Source: Pristionchus mayeri (lineage: Eukaryota > Nematoda > Chromadorea > Rhabditida > Neodiplogasteridae). From it: DNA of 64,000 bases. Made by a program: the position numbers and the translations under genes. Below the pieces are notes generated by a model. That model was not told the DNA's origin and did no database searches. It worked only from the letters and a program-made list of their open reading frames with translations. Numbering within the stretch: position 1 is the stretch's first letter; each line of letters starts with the position of its first letter. The stretch lies in contig BTRK01000002.1 in the NCBI GenBank assembly GCA_036245805.1, forward strand, positions 37,616,661-37,680,660. The letters run 5' to 3'. This document shows, in pieces, positions 36,077-48,515 of this stretch.

Positions 36077-38299
36077 ACTTTTGGATTCAAGCTCCCGAAA
36101 TTTCCCGAAATTGGACTTCCAGAATCCCTAGTAACAGTTGTCTGTGAGCATCTGGTGCAGTCTAGCCCTGCCCGGAAGAATCGAAAAGATTAGTTGCGGA
36201 ACGGGAAACAATCCTAATTTGAGAAGACACTTCTGTGCTTTGCCCGAGTCTGGTACTACAACTTCCATTCTTCAGAATTTTCTGTTTCCGACTTTATTTT
36301 CAATTTGGTTTCATTTTAGACATCAATTCAATCTCATTTAGTAACACTACGTGTAGAAGCACGAAAAAATCGCATTTCAATGATGCTTTATCTTGTTAAT
36401 TCCAAAAAAACCGGCATTGAATCCGTTACGCAAATAGGCTTCCGCAGGATAATCGAGAATGATGTTTCACTGGAATTCGAAAAAGGCTAGAACGGTCTCC
36501 TCATTATCTGCACTCATTCTACCAGTCGATGTATTGCGAGAAATGAAGAAACTCACACTCAAAGAACGGCAAAAGTACACGGTTGTTTTGAGGGCCTATT
36601 CCTGGAAAATGCGATTTCCTTCCCCTCGTTGTTCCGTGTGTACGATCTGATTGGAAATGAAGTTAACAGATATCGTGGAAAATGTGCGAAAATGTGTGAA
36701 AACAAGGCGAGATTAGAATAGCCTGCAAATGCAACTGCGAGCCGTTCTTGGACAATTGGCCCACCCCCTTCTTCCTTTTCCAAGTATCATTGTCCGATTT
36801 TCGGTCGCACAAATCCTTTATGATGGGAGGGAAAGAGGGGGTGAGCTGATGCTAAGCACACAGAGTCGCAATGCAGAGATGCAAGACGCAATGCGTCTTG
36901 CGTATACCAATTCCGATTCCAAATCAAAGAACCCCAATCAAGGAAATAATAAGGTCATTGTGCGAGACTGCTTCTGAATTAAATGACACCGTGTTCGTAT
37001 TTTTCACTCTATATTCTGTTTTGCGTCTAGCGTGTTAGACGATGTAAAAATGAGAAATGGACGAAAGTAATGGTACAAAATGAACTACTAAATAGGCACT
37101 GCCCGTTTTTCGTCATCGGAAATTGTTTTTGTCGATTTATTTATTGTAAGGAAGATTTATTTTTGTCATTCCATATCTGGCAATCGAGAAAACGAATTTA
37201 CTCTCATTTTGTGTCTCAGTTGTATCCTCACGTCACCCTACTCTCCCGGGAGTTGCACACTATTTTAGCTACTCCCGTCCTGAATTAATGGTGCTTTCCA
37301 CGTCCGAAGCGTTGAGGGTGGAGCGAATGAGGAAGACTTCGGGGGCTTTACCGTAACATCATTCAAATGGTTCTGTTGTATCTCCCAGGTTCTGGGACTC
37401 CAGAAGATCGACTGGAGTACGGACGAGATGGACTGATATATAACTTTCCTGTCATCTTACTTCTCAAGGGTGCTAAATCAAGTGCATGATTAGCGTGAGC
37501 GAGTAAATGGGGAGAACAGAGGGAGGATCCGATCTTCCGATACGTCTGTCCATAACTAAAATAACTCTGCAGTTTCTGCCGGTTGCACGAGAGCTATTTC
37601 TGGAAGAGGCGTTTTGTGGTCAAGGCACTACGGTTACTAAAAGGCTCTCGAAAGGCTTTAAAGGCTATTTACCATCTGCACATGCACATTGTCTGTGACG
37701 AATAAAAGCAAAATGCGAGGGAGTTTGCACAATGGGACAGCAAGTGAAAACAACGAAAATCGTTGATCAAAGGAACAACCGACCCTCGTCATGGACAAGT
37801 CACTGGGAAACTTGGAATTATTCTTTATAGATTATTCTCCAACACATTCATGAGGCGGTAGTGACGCGATCAGGAGGTAGGTGGTGTTTTGCAAAATTCA
37901 GGAGAGTTTAAGTGTGCGGGAGGGTGTCCAATCGAGTCACGTGTTCACGAATGCTTCAAAGAATAGTCACATTACCGTGAATAGTCACTGACGCACAAGT
38001 CAGATGTTCATTGCAAATTGTGGAGGAATTCGTGTGAAGTTTTCGGTGATCGATGAACAAATGAACCCACCCTCTCGTAGCGGAAAGCCGAAAGAGGGCT
38101 CCTCGTTGTTCCCGTTATTCTCCAACTTCATTTTGAGATTGTTTTCCTGGTTCATGATCCAAATTATTCCGAATTGATGTAATCGAACTAGGGCACACTC
38201 CATGGCTGCTAGCCACATGCACTGATAGCTGATAGCCTGACTCAACTGAAAGCTGAATCAACTCTGGGTGGCTTGCCCGCGTTACCTGTACGCCTCAAC

Positions 38300-40000
38300 A
38301 AACAGTATCCGCGTCACTGACAGTCAATGGGCCACTGTAAATTACTGGCGATTCGGGTAAAGTGTGCGGGTCGTTGTTGACGTCTGCGATGTAGTTAGGG
38401 TCGGCTATTTGGGTTTTTGGACCCTAAAAAATAGCGTGGATCTGTCATTGCTGACCCGCGTTAAGAAAATACAGAGTAAGAAGACAGAGTAAGAAAATAT
38501 TGTATATAGTGAATCAAGCCTCGTCATTGACAGGAAAAGTAAGATGGACACTGCAAATTACGGAGCGAATTCGAGTGGAATGTACGGGTGGCTGTCTATT
38601 TTGCCTAGCAGAAGAAGAGAAGAATGCACTGCAATCGAGCAAAAGACAGAAAAACAGGGCAATGAACACGAGAAGCAGTGAGGGACAGTACAAATAAAAG
38701 AAAAAAATCAGTATGTCTATGCGCTGAACAGCGTTGGATCATTTGGAAGTGAAGAACACACTGACATTTACTGCGATTCTGTTCAACCTACTATGGAAAT
38801 ACGAGATTCGAAACACGAGGCTAGCGTAGCACTGAAATCGAGAAGAGAACAGAAAAACAGAGCGATGAAACCATGGAAATGCTAGCGAGGGCTACACTAA
38901 AATCGGATCTACGGACGATTCCCATGCGTTAGCGTCGTAAATAATACCATGAGAGCTAATTTTAGGTCATCTTGCGTGCGGATTACGCTAGCAAATGCAG
39001 TGAAAACATAGTTAATATTTCGAGAAACGGCCTGTCTCCGCTTCTTCCTTCTCACCACTCGACCGGTCCAGACACAATGAAGTGCACACAATGAAGAGCG
39101 GAAGCCAGTTCTGCGTGTTTTCAGATTGTATTATGCTCGTTGTTGTTCTTTGAATTCTTCGGTCACCTGATCCCTCCGTGTGTAGATTTGTTGCGATCGA
39201 GAGTCAATCAATCCGCGCAGTCATGCGTTTCCTCATGATTTCGCTTTCGCATTCTAGAATGGCATAGCGTGTCAACTATCATGAAAAACGCATTTTGCGT
39301 TATAACTCAATTATGTAAGTTCGATCGTTCCTGTGCTACGTTGGGTTCGATTGATTTTTAGTGATTTTTTCGAGACAAATTGATCTTGACATTGGTCAAC
39401 TAACATAATTATTGTTTTGATCCCACTCGCGAAACGTATTTTGTCGGGGAGTCGCTTATCGAGTTTCGAACTTCTGCCCACGCAATCTGGTCACTAGTTG
39501 CGACGATGACACGCCATCTCAAGCTCTGGTCACCAGGGTCACCTCTCTCTCTGAGGTAGCTCGGGTATCTCAGGTCTCCTCTCAGAGATGACTCATCTCT
39601 TTCTCACCTTCCTGGTCTCTGGCTCTGGTCACCAGGGTTGACTCACCGCCTTCTCTTCGTCGTTAGAAAGTTCGAAGAGCGAGTGTTGTTGTCCAACGAT
39701 GAGCAATGGTCTGAATTTCAATTTCCAAACGCAGAAACAGCTTCCCTCGCGCTCTGGTCACTTCTTCCTTTTCATCGCTAGAAAGTTCGCGAAGGGCGAT
39801 TGTTGTCCAACACTCCAACTATCTCTCGCCCTATTTACTGCTCTCTAGTTCCGATGTTGTCTTAAATTTCGCTTGGGAAGTCCGTAACATTGGCTGGGCA
39901 TAACAATGACTTTATCAAAGGATTAAAACATATCGAACATCAAACTCAGAAACCGCTTCCCTCGGGCTCTGGTCACTACTTGCATTCGACAGTTAGAAAG
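38300..40000. repeat. Tandem duplication, copy 1
   Basis: It matches 40350-42380 in the same order: TTGACAGTCAATGGGCCAC near 38317, GAAGAAGAGAAGAATGCACT near 38610, CACCACTCGACCGGTCCAGA near 39052, and a stretch rich in CTGGTCACCAGGGT and CTCTGAGGTAGCTCGGG near 39525. Divergence is substantial (many substitutions and indels). This copy carries the empty site (38597-38602) for the hairpin insertion seen in copy 2. Confidence 0.8.
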
Positions 40001-40349
40001 GTAGTGAAGTTGTTCTCGATCTATATTGCAAATTACAAGGGAATTCGCGTGAAGTGTTCATGTGGATGTCTAGTCAACGATCTCGTGAACCCCTGCTCAC
40101 TTTCTCGATGCGGAGTATGGCAATAATGGTTCCTCTCAACATTATACATTGAAATAGCGTTGTATCGCATCGAAATTTCCTCATTCATGAGATCATGTAA
40201 AAAATTATTCCGGATTTTGCGTGTAGTCGAACAAAGAACAACATTGAACATTCACACACTACACAAGCTGTTTGCTTCATGCACAGATCACTGATGTCAT
40301 CACAGCAGTCTGAACGCTAAATTGACGCGTGATGGCTAACCTCAACAAA

Positions 40350-42380
40350 CTTGGGGAGTTGCCGTGTCATTGACAGTCAATGGGCCACGGTAAATTACAA
40401 GCAATTCGGGTGAAATGTCCGGGTCGCTATTGACATGTGTGCGACGTAATTAGGATCGGCTATTCGGCCTTTTCGGACCCGAAATAGCGCGGATCTGTCA
40501 TTGCCGACCCGCATTTGTTAGTAAACAAAATATCTCGCGAATCAAGCCTCGTCATTGACAGGAAAAGTCAGATGGACACTGCAAATTACGGAGCGGAATT
40601 CAAGTGAGATATGCGGGTTGCTGTCTAATTTGGAGCAATAGTCTCGCTCTCTCCATACTCACTCTGATCGACGAGAGAGCGTGTGGTTTGGAGAGAGTCA
40701 GACGATTCCTCCTAATTTGCCTAGCAGAAGAAGAGAAGGATGCACTGCAATCGAACAGAGCACAGAAAAACAGGGCAATGAACACGAGAAGCAGTGAGGG
40801 ATAGTACGAAATCGAAAGAAATCTTTCGGTTTTGCTATGCGCTCAAAAACACAACCACTATATCGAAGCTGGCTTGAAAAGAACGTGAAGAAATTACAAA
40901 CCGAAATCGTCTGCGGTACAACTCAATTCTTCTTGCTATCAACGAGGCTAAGCGATTACAAAAATAATGTGATCCAGACGGTTGGAAGCACTGAAATCTA
41001 GCAAAGCACAGAAAAACAGGGTCATTAAAGCAGGGAAATGTTAGCGAGAGTTACTCTAAAATTGGATCTACGCACGAGTCGCATGCTTTAGCGTCCAAAA
41101 TCGTGCTGATACTCTGAAAACGAATTTAAGGTCGTATAATGAGCGGCTCAGTGCAAATTCTGATACATTGAAATCGCTGAAGTTGTATGATGGAAAAGTT
41201 CAGATTGTGTAAAGGAGTACAAATGCAGGCAGAGAATATTACGAGAAACTGAACTTTGTCTCATAATTCATTCTCACCACTCGACCGGTCCAGATAGTGC
41301 ACGCAATAAAGAGCAGGAGCCAGTTCTGCGTGTTTTCAGATTGTATGATATTATGCTCGTTGTTGTTCTTTGAATTCTTCGGTCACCTGATTCCGAGGGG
41401 TCCAGGTTTGTTGCGATCGAGAGTCAATCAACCCGCGCAGTCATGCATGCTCTCATGATTTCGCTTTCCCATTCGAGAATGGCAGAGCGTGTCAACTATC
41501 ATGTTTTCCTCTAAAATTGTGATTTATTGAGAACAATACTGAGTCGCTAACACATTTTGCTTTATAACTCAGTTGTTCAAGTTCCATCGATCCTGAGCTG
41601 CTTTGGGTTTGATTGGCTTTGTAGCAATATTTTGAGTGAGCACTCTTCGATCTATTGGTCAACCATCATTTTTCATCGATTTTATCAAATTCGTGAAACA
41701 TACGTGATCGGGAGTCGTAGATGAAGCATATCGAGCTTCAAACTGCTTCCCACGCACTTTGCTCAGTTGTGAAGAGCGCAAATTTCTTGCCAAGCCATTT
41801 CTAGATCTGGTCACCAGGGTCACCTCTCTCTCTGAGGTAGCTCGGGTATCTCAGGTCTCTCTCAGTCTCCTCTCAGAGATGACTCATCTCTTTCTCACCT
41901 TCCTGGTCTGTGGTTGTGGTCACCAGGGGTGACTCACCGCTTTCTATTCGTTGTTATAAATTTCGATGTGCGGATGTTGTTGACCAACGATGGGCAATGG
42001 TCTGGCTTTCCTCCATTGCCAGACGGAGAATCTGCTTCCCGCGCTTTGGTCACTTCTTCTTTTTTCGACGTGAGAAAGTTCGCGAAATACGATTGTTGTC
42101 CATCGATTTGTATCTCTCTATTTACTGCTCTCGATTTTTGCGATGTTTTTCTTAATTTTATCTCGGTAATGTCCGTACAATTGGCCAACACCACCGATCT
42201 CTCTCTATTTACCGCTCTCGATAGTACCGATTTTTTTCTTAAATTTATATCGGGAGCGTCCGAAAAATTGGCTGGTCATCACAGTCCCCGATTTCATCAA
42301 ACGATTGAAACATATCGAACCTCGGACACAAGAACTGCTTCCGATCACTTATCTCTTTTCACCCATAGAAAGTTCGCTAG
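40350..42380. repeat. Tandem duplication, copy 2
   Basis: Direct-repeat partner of 38300-40000, about 2.05 kb downstream: TTGACAGTCAATGGGCCAC near 40369, ACTCGACCGGTCCAGA near 41279, and the CTCTGAGGTAGCTCGGG tract near 41832. It is longer because of an 81-bp hairpin insertion (40632-40712) and expansion near the right end, where a CTCTATTTACTGCTCTCGAT phrase is repeated (42117 and 42204). Confidence 0.8.
40632..40712. mobile_element. Hairpin MITE, inserted after the duplication
   Basis: An 81-bp insertion with terminal inverted repeats GGAGCAAT / ATTCCTCC (7 of 8) and a long stem (GCTCTCTCCATACTCACTCT... pairing with GAGAGAGCGTGTGGTTTGG). Direct repeats TAATTT flank it (40626-40631 and 40713-40718). 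The matching place in the other duplicate copy (38597-38602, TATTTT) has a single such site and no hairpin. This filled/empty pair shows that the family transposes and makes a 6-bp duplication. Confidence 0.9.
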
Positions 42381-42643
42381 GAGCGATTGTTGTCCGCCGA
42401 TTATTTCCGAATTTTGTCTAAGAATTATAGTTTAGTGTAACTTTGTGTCGGAAAATAACTATTAGCTCTTCTCTATTCATCGCAATAGCTGATTTTGTCA
42501 AACTAGAGAAAAAAGGCGAACATCAACATCAGAAACTGCTTCCCTGAACTCTGGTCAACTCCTTCTTTTCGTTGTTAGCCAGTTCGCGAAGAGCGATTGT
42601 TGACCTATAAGCACCATTTCTTTGCGGTCGGGATTGAATTCAA

Positions 42644-42706
42644 TCTCATAAGACGCCATGCTCTCTCGCTCTTTCTGACTGACGAGAGAGTACAGGAATT
42701 GAAGAG
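42644..42706. repeat. Hairpin MITE copy
   Basis: Arms around CGCCATGCTCTCTCGCTC and GACGAGAGAGTACAGGAATTG with loop TTTCTGACT; several mismatches in the outer stem indicate an older copy. No clear flanking duplication. Confidence 0.55.
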
Positions 42707-43596
42707 GTCGGTTATATATTGCCTGTTACACAGCGAACGAGATAGTGTGGGATCGAAGAGAGTGTGTCCGGTACTCCTCCCCTCTCTCCCCCCGCTCACC
42801 TTTCGCTCTTTCCTCATCCACTATCTCCTTTCTTACCCCTCACTCACTCCCGGGGATCAACTTAGGCACAGGGGTTGTCCGGTTAAATCGGTCAGCGATT
42901 GATTTCGAGAATTATTGTCACGCTCTCTATCTTACCTTAACTAGCCGAGAGAGTTTGGGAAATTAAAAGACGATTTGACGGATTCGAGTGGTCATCTTCC
43001 CCGATTCCGATTCTCTTCTCGTTCTGTTGTTTTGAGTCATTGACGAGATAGTGTGAAGAATTGAGAGTGGCCCTCTAACGCTTTCCCGTCCACTAGGGAT
43101 GGCTTTACAAGAAAGGATTCTCTTTATTCTCCATCCGGTGAGGCGAGCGAGAGAGAGAACGCAAAAGTAACATACATTTTCTTGTAGTGACATCTCTACT
43201 GTCACATAGGTATATCACCGGCCAGAGTTAGAGAGGAGAGAAGGTGGAGAGTGTTAAAGAAAATAGTCGAAAAGGAGGTGTACTTCGCTCGTTTGTTGTT
43301 CCCTATTTTTCTCTCAGTGATTCCAATGCGAATTCCCGATCAAGAATATAGTGCCATTTATAAACTATCGATTTTAATTATAATTCTATTTACCATTAGC
43401 TGTATGAATTTGAATTTACATTCTCTCCTGTCGTTTGGTATTCAATCAAAGTCACATTCTTACTCGCTCCTACTAGACAATTCAGTTGATCTATCATTAT
43501 ATGTTTTACTATTGATTCAATAGCTTCATTTGCGACAATTCCTCGATGAGACAGAGCATTTCTCTCCAAAACACAATATTAATGCCTCTTTTCAAG

Positions 43597-45004
43597 ATGA
43601 GACTCGTCGTTCTTCTCGTTCTCGTTGCAGCAGAGGCTGTGAGTGCGTCGCCTTTCGGCACGGTGCAATCTGCCGCTGTTAAGGTGCGAGACTAAGGATA
43701 GGGATTAATGACTAAGGATAATACCGTTAAGCGCATCAATATTGGCAGTGGTGACTCTTCAGGTATTGTTTAGTTAAGTTCCAAGGATAAGGTCGCTGTG
43801 AATCTAAATTTAAGCTCAGACAGTTGTCTGTCTATGAGACAGAGAGTGCGGAAATCAAGTCACATTACAACTAATTGATATTTAAGTAATTATTAATTTA
43901 GGGCAAGCTGAGGTGTAACGGGCAACCGGCCGGCGATGTGAAGATCAAGCTGTACGATGTGGACACTTGTGAGTTGCCATGTCTGACTCTCTTCATTCTC
44001 CCTGCTCTCTCGCTCCGTTGACGAGCTAGGCAGTGCGCGAACTTGGAATGGCCTCACACCCGACGAAAGCTAACGTAGACTGAATAGAGTAGCGAGAGCT
44101 GGAGTGACTCATCGCTTTCTGGCTGTTTAAAGAACGGATATCATGACGTGCATCCATCAATTGAGTAATGGTCACACTAAGGGAGATGGGAAAGCGCTTT
44201 CTCCCGTGCTTGTTCTCTCAAGCAACTTTATTCGACGAAGGCGCGCGTAGAGTAACAATTTTCGATCTCCCTTGTGAAGTGTCCCTGATCTTAGAACGCT
44301 TTGCCAGTCCGCTGAACTAATTTCGAAAATTGACAGACAAGAAACGAAACAAGAAAGGGCAAGAGAAGTTATGATAATGAGAATTAAGTCGACCCTGATG
44401 ATCTTATGGCTGAGGGAGTCTCGAGTGCCGATGGATCCTTCCAGCTCAGCGGCTCTGAGAAGGAGGTAACCGTCTGAAACTTACGAGATAGTGGACAAAA
44501 TGAGAAAAGTCTGACCATTACTCAGGTTTATTATTTATTTTCGAAAATAAAAATGATTTATTTTAGAACACGAAGATCGACCCGAAGTTGAACATCTATC
44601 ACAAGTGCAACCATAATGGAGTGAGTTTTCGATATTTTCACATTTTCAGATCCCATATTTCAGAATGTTTAGAATTTAACAGTTCAAATTTTGCAGATTT
44701 GTATGAAGAAGATCGCTATCGTCATTCCCAAGGACTATGTTTCGGAGGGCGAGCGGCCTGAGAGGGTAATTTTTTATTATTTCAAAATTAAATAAATTGT
44801 AAATTGATTCTAGAGAGTCCCACCACGAAGCTATTGTGATCGTAATGGGAAATTGTATCGAATATATCAAAAAATGGCTGAATCAACAAATTTTTCGCGT
44901 TACTCCTTCTTTAAAAGCAAAAAAAAAATTCTCAGGTATTCGACATCGGAGAGCTCAACCTGGCAGGAAGCTTCTCGGGACAGACCACGGACTGCATCAA
45001 CTGA
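43597..45004 (+). CDS. Transthyretin-like (TTL) secreted protein A, 6 exons
   Basis: Exons 43597-43683, 43902-43968, 44389-44465, 44567-44620, 44697-44765 and 44936-45004 join in phase to give 140 aa. The start at MRLVVLLVLV follows TTTTCAAG; an in-frame ATG lies 15 bp upstream but would likely be lost by trans-splicing. After the signal peptide come the TTL (DUF290) hallmarks: GKLRCNGQPAGDVKIKLYD, then LSADGSFQLSG-like strand sequence, DPKLNIYHKCN, and a C-terminal FSGQTTDCIN. Four cysteines lie outside the signal peptide, suggesting two disulphides. TTL proteins are extracellular; some bind phosphatidylserine or act in signalling, and the role here is unknown. It is the closest relative of the next gene, with identical exon lengths, so a tandem duplicate. 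Confidence 0.92.
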
Positions 45005-45358
45005 GCAATTCATTTCAATTTCTTGATTTCACTTTTCCAATTTTCTCGCTTGATAAAGGCAATCTTGCGACACTTTCCTAGACGATTGTTTTCCGATCGT
45101 GAAGAGGAAGAACCTGTTGAATCGATGGCATATTTCCATCAATTTCACGAAATAATATTTCGCACGTTGTACGCGGTCTCTATTAATAATTCAAATTTCT
45201 GCTGAACATTCTCCAATTTCTGCCCATCATTCATTCAAACATGATTCAAACCGAGTTTATGTCAAATGCCAATATTTATACGTTTCGCCCATATAAACAA
45301 CGCATCTCGAGCTTCTACGAACTATTTCCCTCTCGCACTGGTCACCACTCTCGGAACT

Positions 45359-45427
45359 ACGTCGGATGTGAACTGCCGCCTTTGACATATCCAAGGTGGC
45401 TTGACGTCATAGATCTCATCACCCTGG
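45359..45427. repeat. Diverged copy of the TGACGTCA palindromic MITE
   Basis: It contains ACGTCGGATGTGAACT, CCGCCTTTGACATATCCAAGG and TTGACGTCATAGATCTCATC in the order of the complete copy at 35987-36076, with an internal deletion in the left arm. It lies between TTL genes A and B. Confidence 0.65.
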
Positions 45428-45530
45428 TTCCCCACTCTCTCTTCGCTGTTAGAAATTTTGCGAAGGGCGATCGTTATCCGACAACTATCTCTAGGTTTAG
45501 CACGTTCTCAAGCCGGTCAGAAACTATCTC

Positions 45531-45599
45531 ACTCACTTCATTTACCCTACTCTCTCTCTATGACCAGCCGGCGAGAGAGCGAAGTAAAATGAAGAGAGT
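45531..45599. repeat. Hairpin MITE copy
   Basis: Arms ACTTCATTTACCCTACTCTC and GAGAGCGAAGTAAAATGAAG pair around TATGACCAGCCGG. It is located in the intergenic DNA between TTL genes A and B, about 300 bp before the start of gene B. Confidence 0.65.
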
Positions 45600-45888
45600 C
45601 AGACATAACCCTATCAGACAGTGAGCGTGTTCGGCAATCAGAGGAGTGTACCCGATACTCCTCCCCCTCTCACCCTCGCTCACCTTCCTTTCTTCTTATT
45701 CTCATTCGCTACTTTCTGCCCTCACAATTTCTCGCCTTTTGCTCTCGACCCTCTCTCGCTCAGACTCATTCAACATCGTTGTTCCTCTGAGACAACTAGG
45801 CTATTTTATGTTTCACTCTTGATACAATAACGGCCGGTTCGATCGTTTTACAATATGAACAAGGCAAATTTCTTGCAAAAAATATTGT

Positions 45889-45896
45889 TTTTCAGG
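45889..45896 (+). promoter_or_regulatory. Spliced-leader (SL1-type) acceptor
   Basis: GTTTTTCAG followed by G and then ATG at 45897: a strong nematode 3' splice site with no upstream coding exon, one base before the start codon. This is the expected arrangement for trans-splicing of a leader to the TTL-B mRNA and supports the chosen start. Confidence 0.65.
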
Positions 45897-46817
45897 ATGA
45901 AACTGGTCGTTGTTCTCGTGTTGCTTGCTGCAGAGGCAGCGAGCATAACCATCTTCGGCGACGAGCAGTCGGCCGGTGTTAAGGTAAAAGCTAGGGTCTA
46001 CCAAGGGTAAGGTTAGGGTCAACTAGGGTTAAGGTTTTGGGCCACTAAGATCGCAGGTTCATCTTAGCGTTCAATGACCCATCTCAATGGACAATGAGAC
46101 CCGAAATGAACAAACAACAACTGGCAATTTAGGGTAAGCTGACTTGCAATGGGGCCCCGGCTGGCACTGTGAAGGTCAAGCTGTACGATGTGGACACTTG
46201 TGAGTTATTCTCTCTTGTGAGTATTTGACCCTCTCCCTTTTCCAAGCTCTCTCGCTCGGTCTGGGCGCTTGAAAAATACCACATTTCTATGGAGTAAATT
46301 CGAATTTTGTCAAAAACTTTAAGGAAAATTTTTAAAAAAAAACGCGTGACAGGCATTTTACAAACGAAAAAAATGATATTCAGTGGACCCTGATGATCTC
46401 ATGGCCGAGGATGTCTCGAAGGCCGATGGATCCTTCCAGCTATCCGGATCGGAGACCGAGGTTTATACTTGCGTTTTCAAAAATACAACACACATGTTTC
46501 AGAACACGAAGATTGACCCGAAGCTGAACATCTACCACAAGTGCAACTACAATGGAGTCAGCGTTTTTACATTCAGTTGTTGTATTCATTCTTCACGAAC
46601 TGTGGAATAATCATATTTTGCAGCTTTGCCTCAAGAAGATCTCCATCAAGATTCCCAAGGACTACGTCTCGAAGGGAAAGACCCCCGAAAGGGTAATTAC
46701 ATTTTTTTTTTGAAATATTGATTTTCAAAATTTCGAAATTCATTTCAGATCTTCGACATCGGAGAGATCAACCTGGCCGGTGCTTTCTCTGGTCAGACTA
46801 CGGATTGCCTCAACTAA
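45897..46817 (+). CDS. Transthyretin-like (TTL) secreted protein B, 6 exons
   Basis: Exons 45897-45983, 46133-46199, 46384-46460, 46503-46556, 46624-46692 and 46749-46817 give 140 aa. Exon lengths are identical to gene A (87, 67, 77, 54, 69, 69). The signal peptide is MKLVVVLVLLAAEAAS. TTL signatures are GKLTCNGAPAGTVKVKLYDV, ADGSFQLSGSETE, DPKLNIYHKCNYNG and a C-terminal GQTTDCLN; the four cysteines match gene A. Introns are short and clean (42-184 bp), whereas gene A has a 420-bp intron with hairpin debris. A single ancestral gene duplicated in tandem is the simplest account. The exon 4 donor is GTCAGC, less usual but in phase. Confidence 0.93.
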
Positions 46818-47025
46818 GCAAATCTTTCTTCCAGTGTTCACTGTTTCCGGTTGATAAACACCGTCTAGAGACACTGCCTTTGTTGTTTTCTTCTCGAGAA
46901 GATCGAGAACCTGTTGAATCGATGCCACACATAACTTGCAATTAAGGAAGGGAATCGCGTTCAGTATTTTAATGAGGGAAATGAATGTTATTGTTGATAA
47001 TCTTGAAGCAAGTGAAGGTAGGAAT

Positions 47026-47388
47026 TAGAGACCGCCTATCGAATATATTCATTACGCGAATGACGAGAAATTACGTGTTATTCGAAATCTCTATTATTTG
47101 ATTAATTGGTCAATCGAATAACATGTTATTCGAATAACGAGACTATTCGAATGATTATTCGAATAATTATTCGATTGCGAGAACAAAATCGATTTGAATT
47201 TTAAAAACAAAGGAGAGGAGACCGCGCGGCGACTTTCGAACGAGTGAGAATATTCGAATACCGAGAAATGACTATTCAAATAATGAAAGTGAGAGGGGAA
47301 GAGATTATTCGAATAACAAAGGTTATTCGATTGGGCCATTCGAATAATGATTTCAATATCTGTTTGTCCAATTATATTGCGGTCTCTA
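47026..47388. mobile_element. hAT-like MITE rich in ATTCGAATA motifs
   Basis: A 363-bp element with terminal inverted repeats TAGAGACCGC / GCGGTCTCTA and a perfect 8-bp target duplication GTAGGAAT (47018-47025 and 47389-47396), as made by hAT transposases. The interior is unusual: the phrase ATTCGAATA or TTATTCGAA recurs about a dozen times in 350 bp in both orientations. It lies between TTL genes B and C. No coding capacity. Confidence 0.85.
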
Positions 47389-48450
47389 GTAGGAATTGCA
47401 CGAAATTTCGTGAGTGCGGTGGCCAGTGATTTCTCTTCAGATTCGTCGCATTGAGACATTTCGGGCTGGCCGCACATCATTGTCGGCGTACACACAAGCC
47501 ATGGCAATAATAACGGAGTCATGATGAATTACCATTTCGGAAGTGACACATAGAGCAGTTCATAGCACTTTCAATGACGGCAGTAACTGGATAATCGCTA
47601 GCCGTTTCAAAGTGTGTCAGCGATGAATCGACCCTGTTTTTCTCAATAGTCAGAGAAGGGACGCACTAAATCAATGAAATAGGTTATTTCCACTCTCTTA
47701 CTCATCCCGATATCTTCGATGGACTATTTTCGCATGTCCTTACCCTAGTCAGAGCTCTTAGACAGTTAGTGTCACTAGTATCTGTGTTCATATTTACCGG
47801 AAATTATTGCTCATCTCACTTTTTTGTTCATAAATACAGTAAGTGACTGAGAAAAAATAAGAGAGCCGTTTTCACTCAACTCTTTATCCACTTTGACCCG
47901 GAAATGCTAGCTGACTCACGGAAATAGCCACTGTTTGCGAGCGTATTCGGTCAACAAAGGAGTACACGCGTCTTTGTTTTGACCCTTCTTAGAACGGGAA
48001 AGAATCGAGTATGTCTTTTTCACATTCTCCATTCTCCTGCTTGGTTATTAGGGAGCAAGAATGAGAGCAGAGTCATCCTCTTTGTTTTTGACCTTCTCAA
48101 AATGAATATCTCGATTTCGCCATGTCAAACATCTATCTGATGCCGACATCGCGAAATTGTTGCATTTCTGAGTGCAAAAATTGGCAAATCGGTGCTGTTT
48201 GGCCTCCTCAGAAGCAATAGAGCAGGTACTATAAAAAGAATCGAGAAATGAGAGGTCATTAAACACTCGTTTCTTGAATGTTCTCAGCGGCCTTCAAGTT
48301 ACGCCGGTTTTGTGAGTTTTCCCTTCTCGAGGTCACTCAGAAGGGTCATTGAGCACTAAAAACTTTTCCTTGCTCTCCCCATTCTTGTCTCTACCCTACT
48401 TAGCCACCTTCTTGGCACTTCTTAATCGCGAATGATCTATTTTCTTTTAC

Positions 48451-48515
48451 TCTCGTTGTTCTCCATGATCTCTCGTGATGTCTGACCGACGAGAGAGCAC
48501 GGAGAATCGAGAGAG
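48451..48515. repeat. Hairpin MITE copy
   Basis: Arms TCTCGTTGTTCTCCATGATC and GAGCACGGAGAATCGAGAGA around TGTCTGACCGACG. The right flank ACAGACAATTGCGC resembles the terminal ACAATTGCTCC of the copy ending at 24258. It lies about 260 bp before TTL gene C. Confidence 0.6.

Larger units (their letters stand above)
35404..43596. other. Non-coding region with tandem duplication and repeats
   Basis: No gene recognised over 8 kb. Contents by eye: a complete 90-bp palindromic MITE (35987-36076), a diverged tandem duplication (about 38300-40000 and 40350-42380), a recurring 45-bp unit within it, hairpin copies (40632-40712, 42644-42706, degraded near 42920 and 43120), and rows of the phrase CTGGTCACCAGGGT. 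Frames in this region shift between the two duplicate copies, which argues against conserved protein coding. Confidence 0.55.

Noticed and set aside
38011..42380. CRISPR-like array from the recurring 45-bp unit
   Set aside because: Spacing is irregular, units are diverged, and the genome is eukaryotic.
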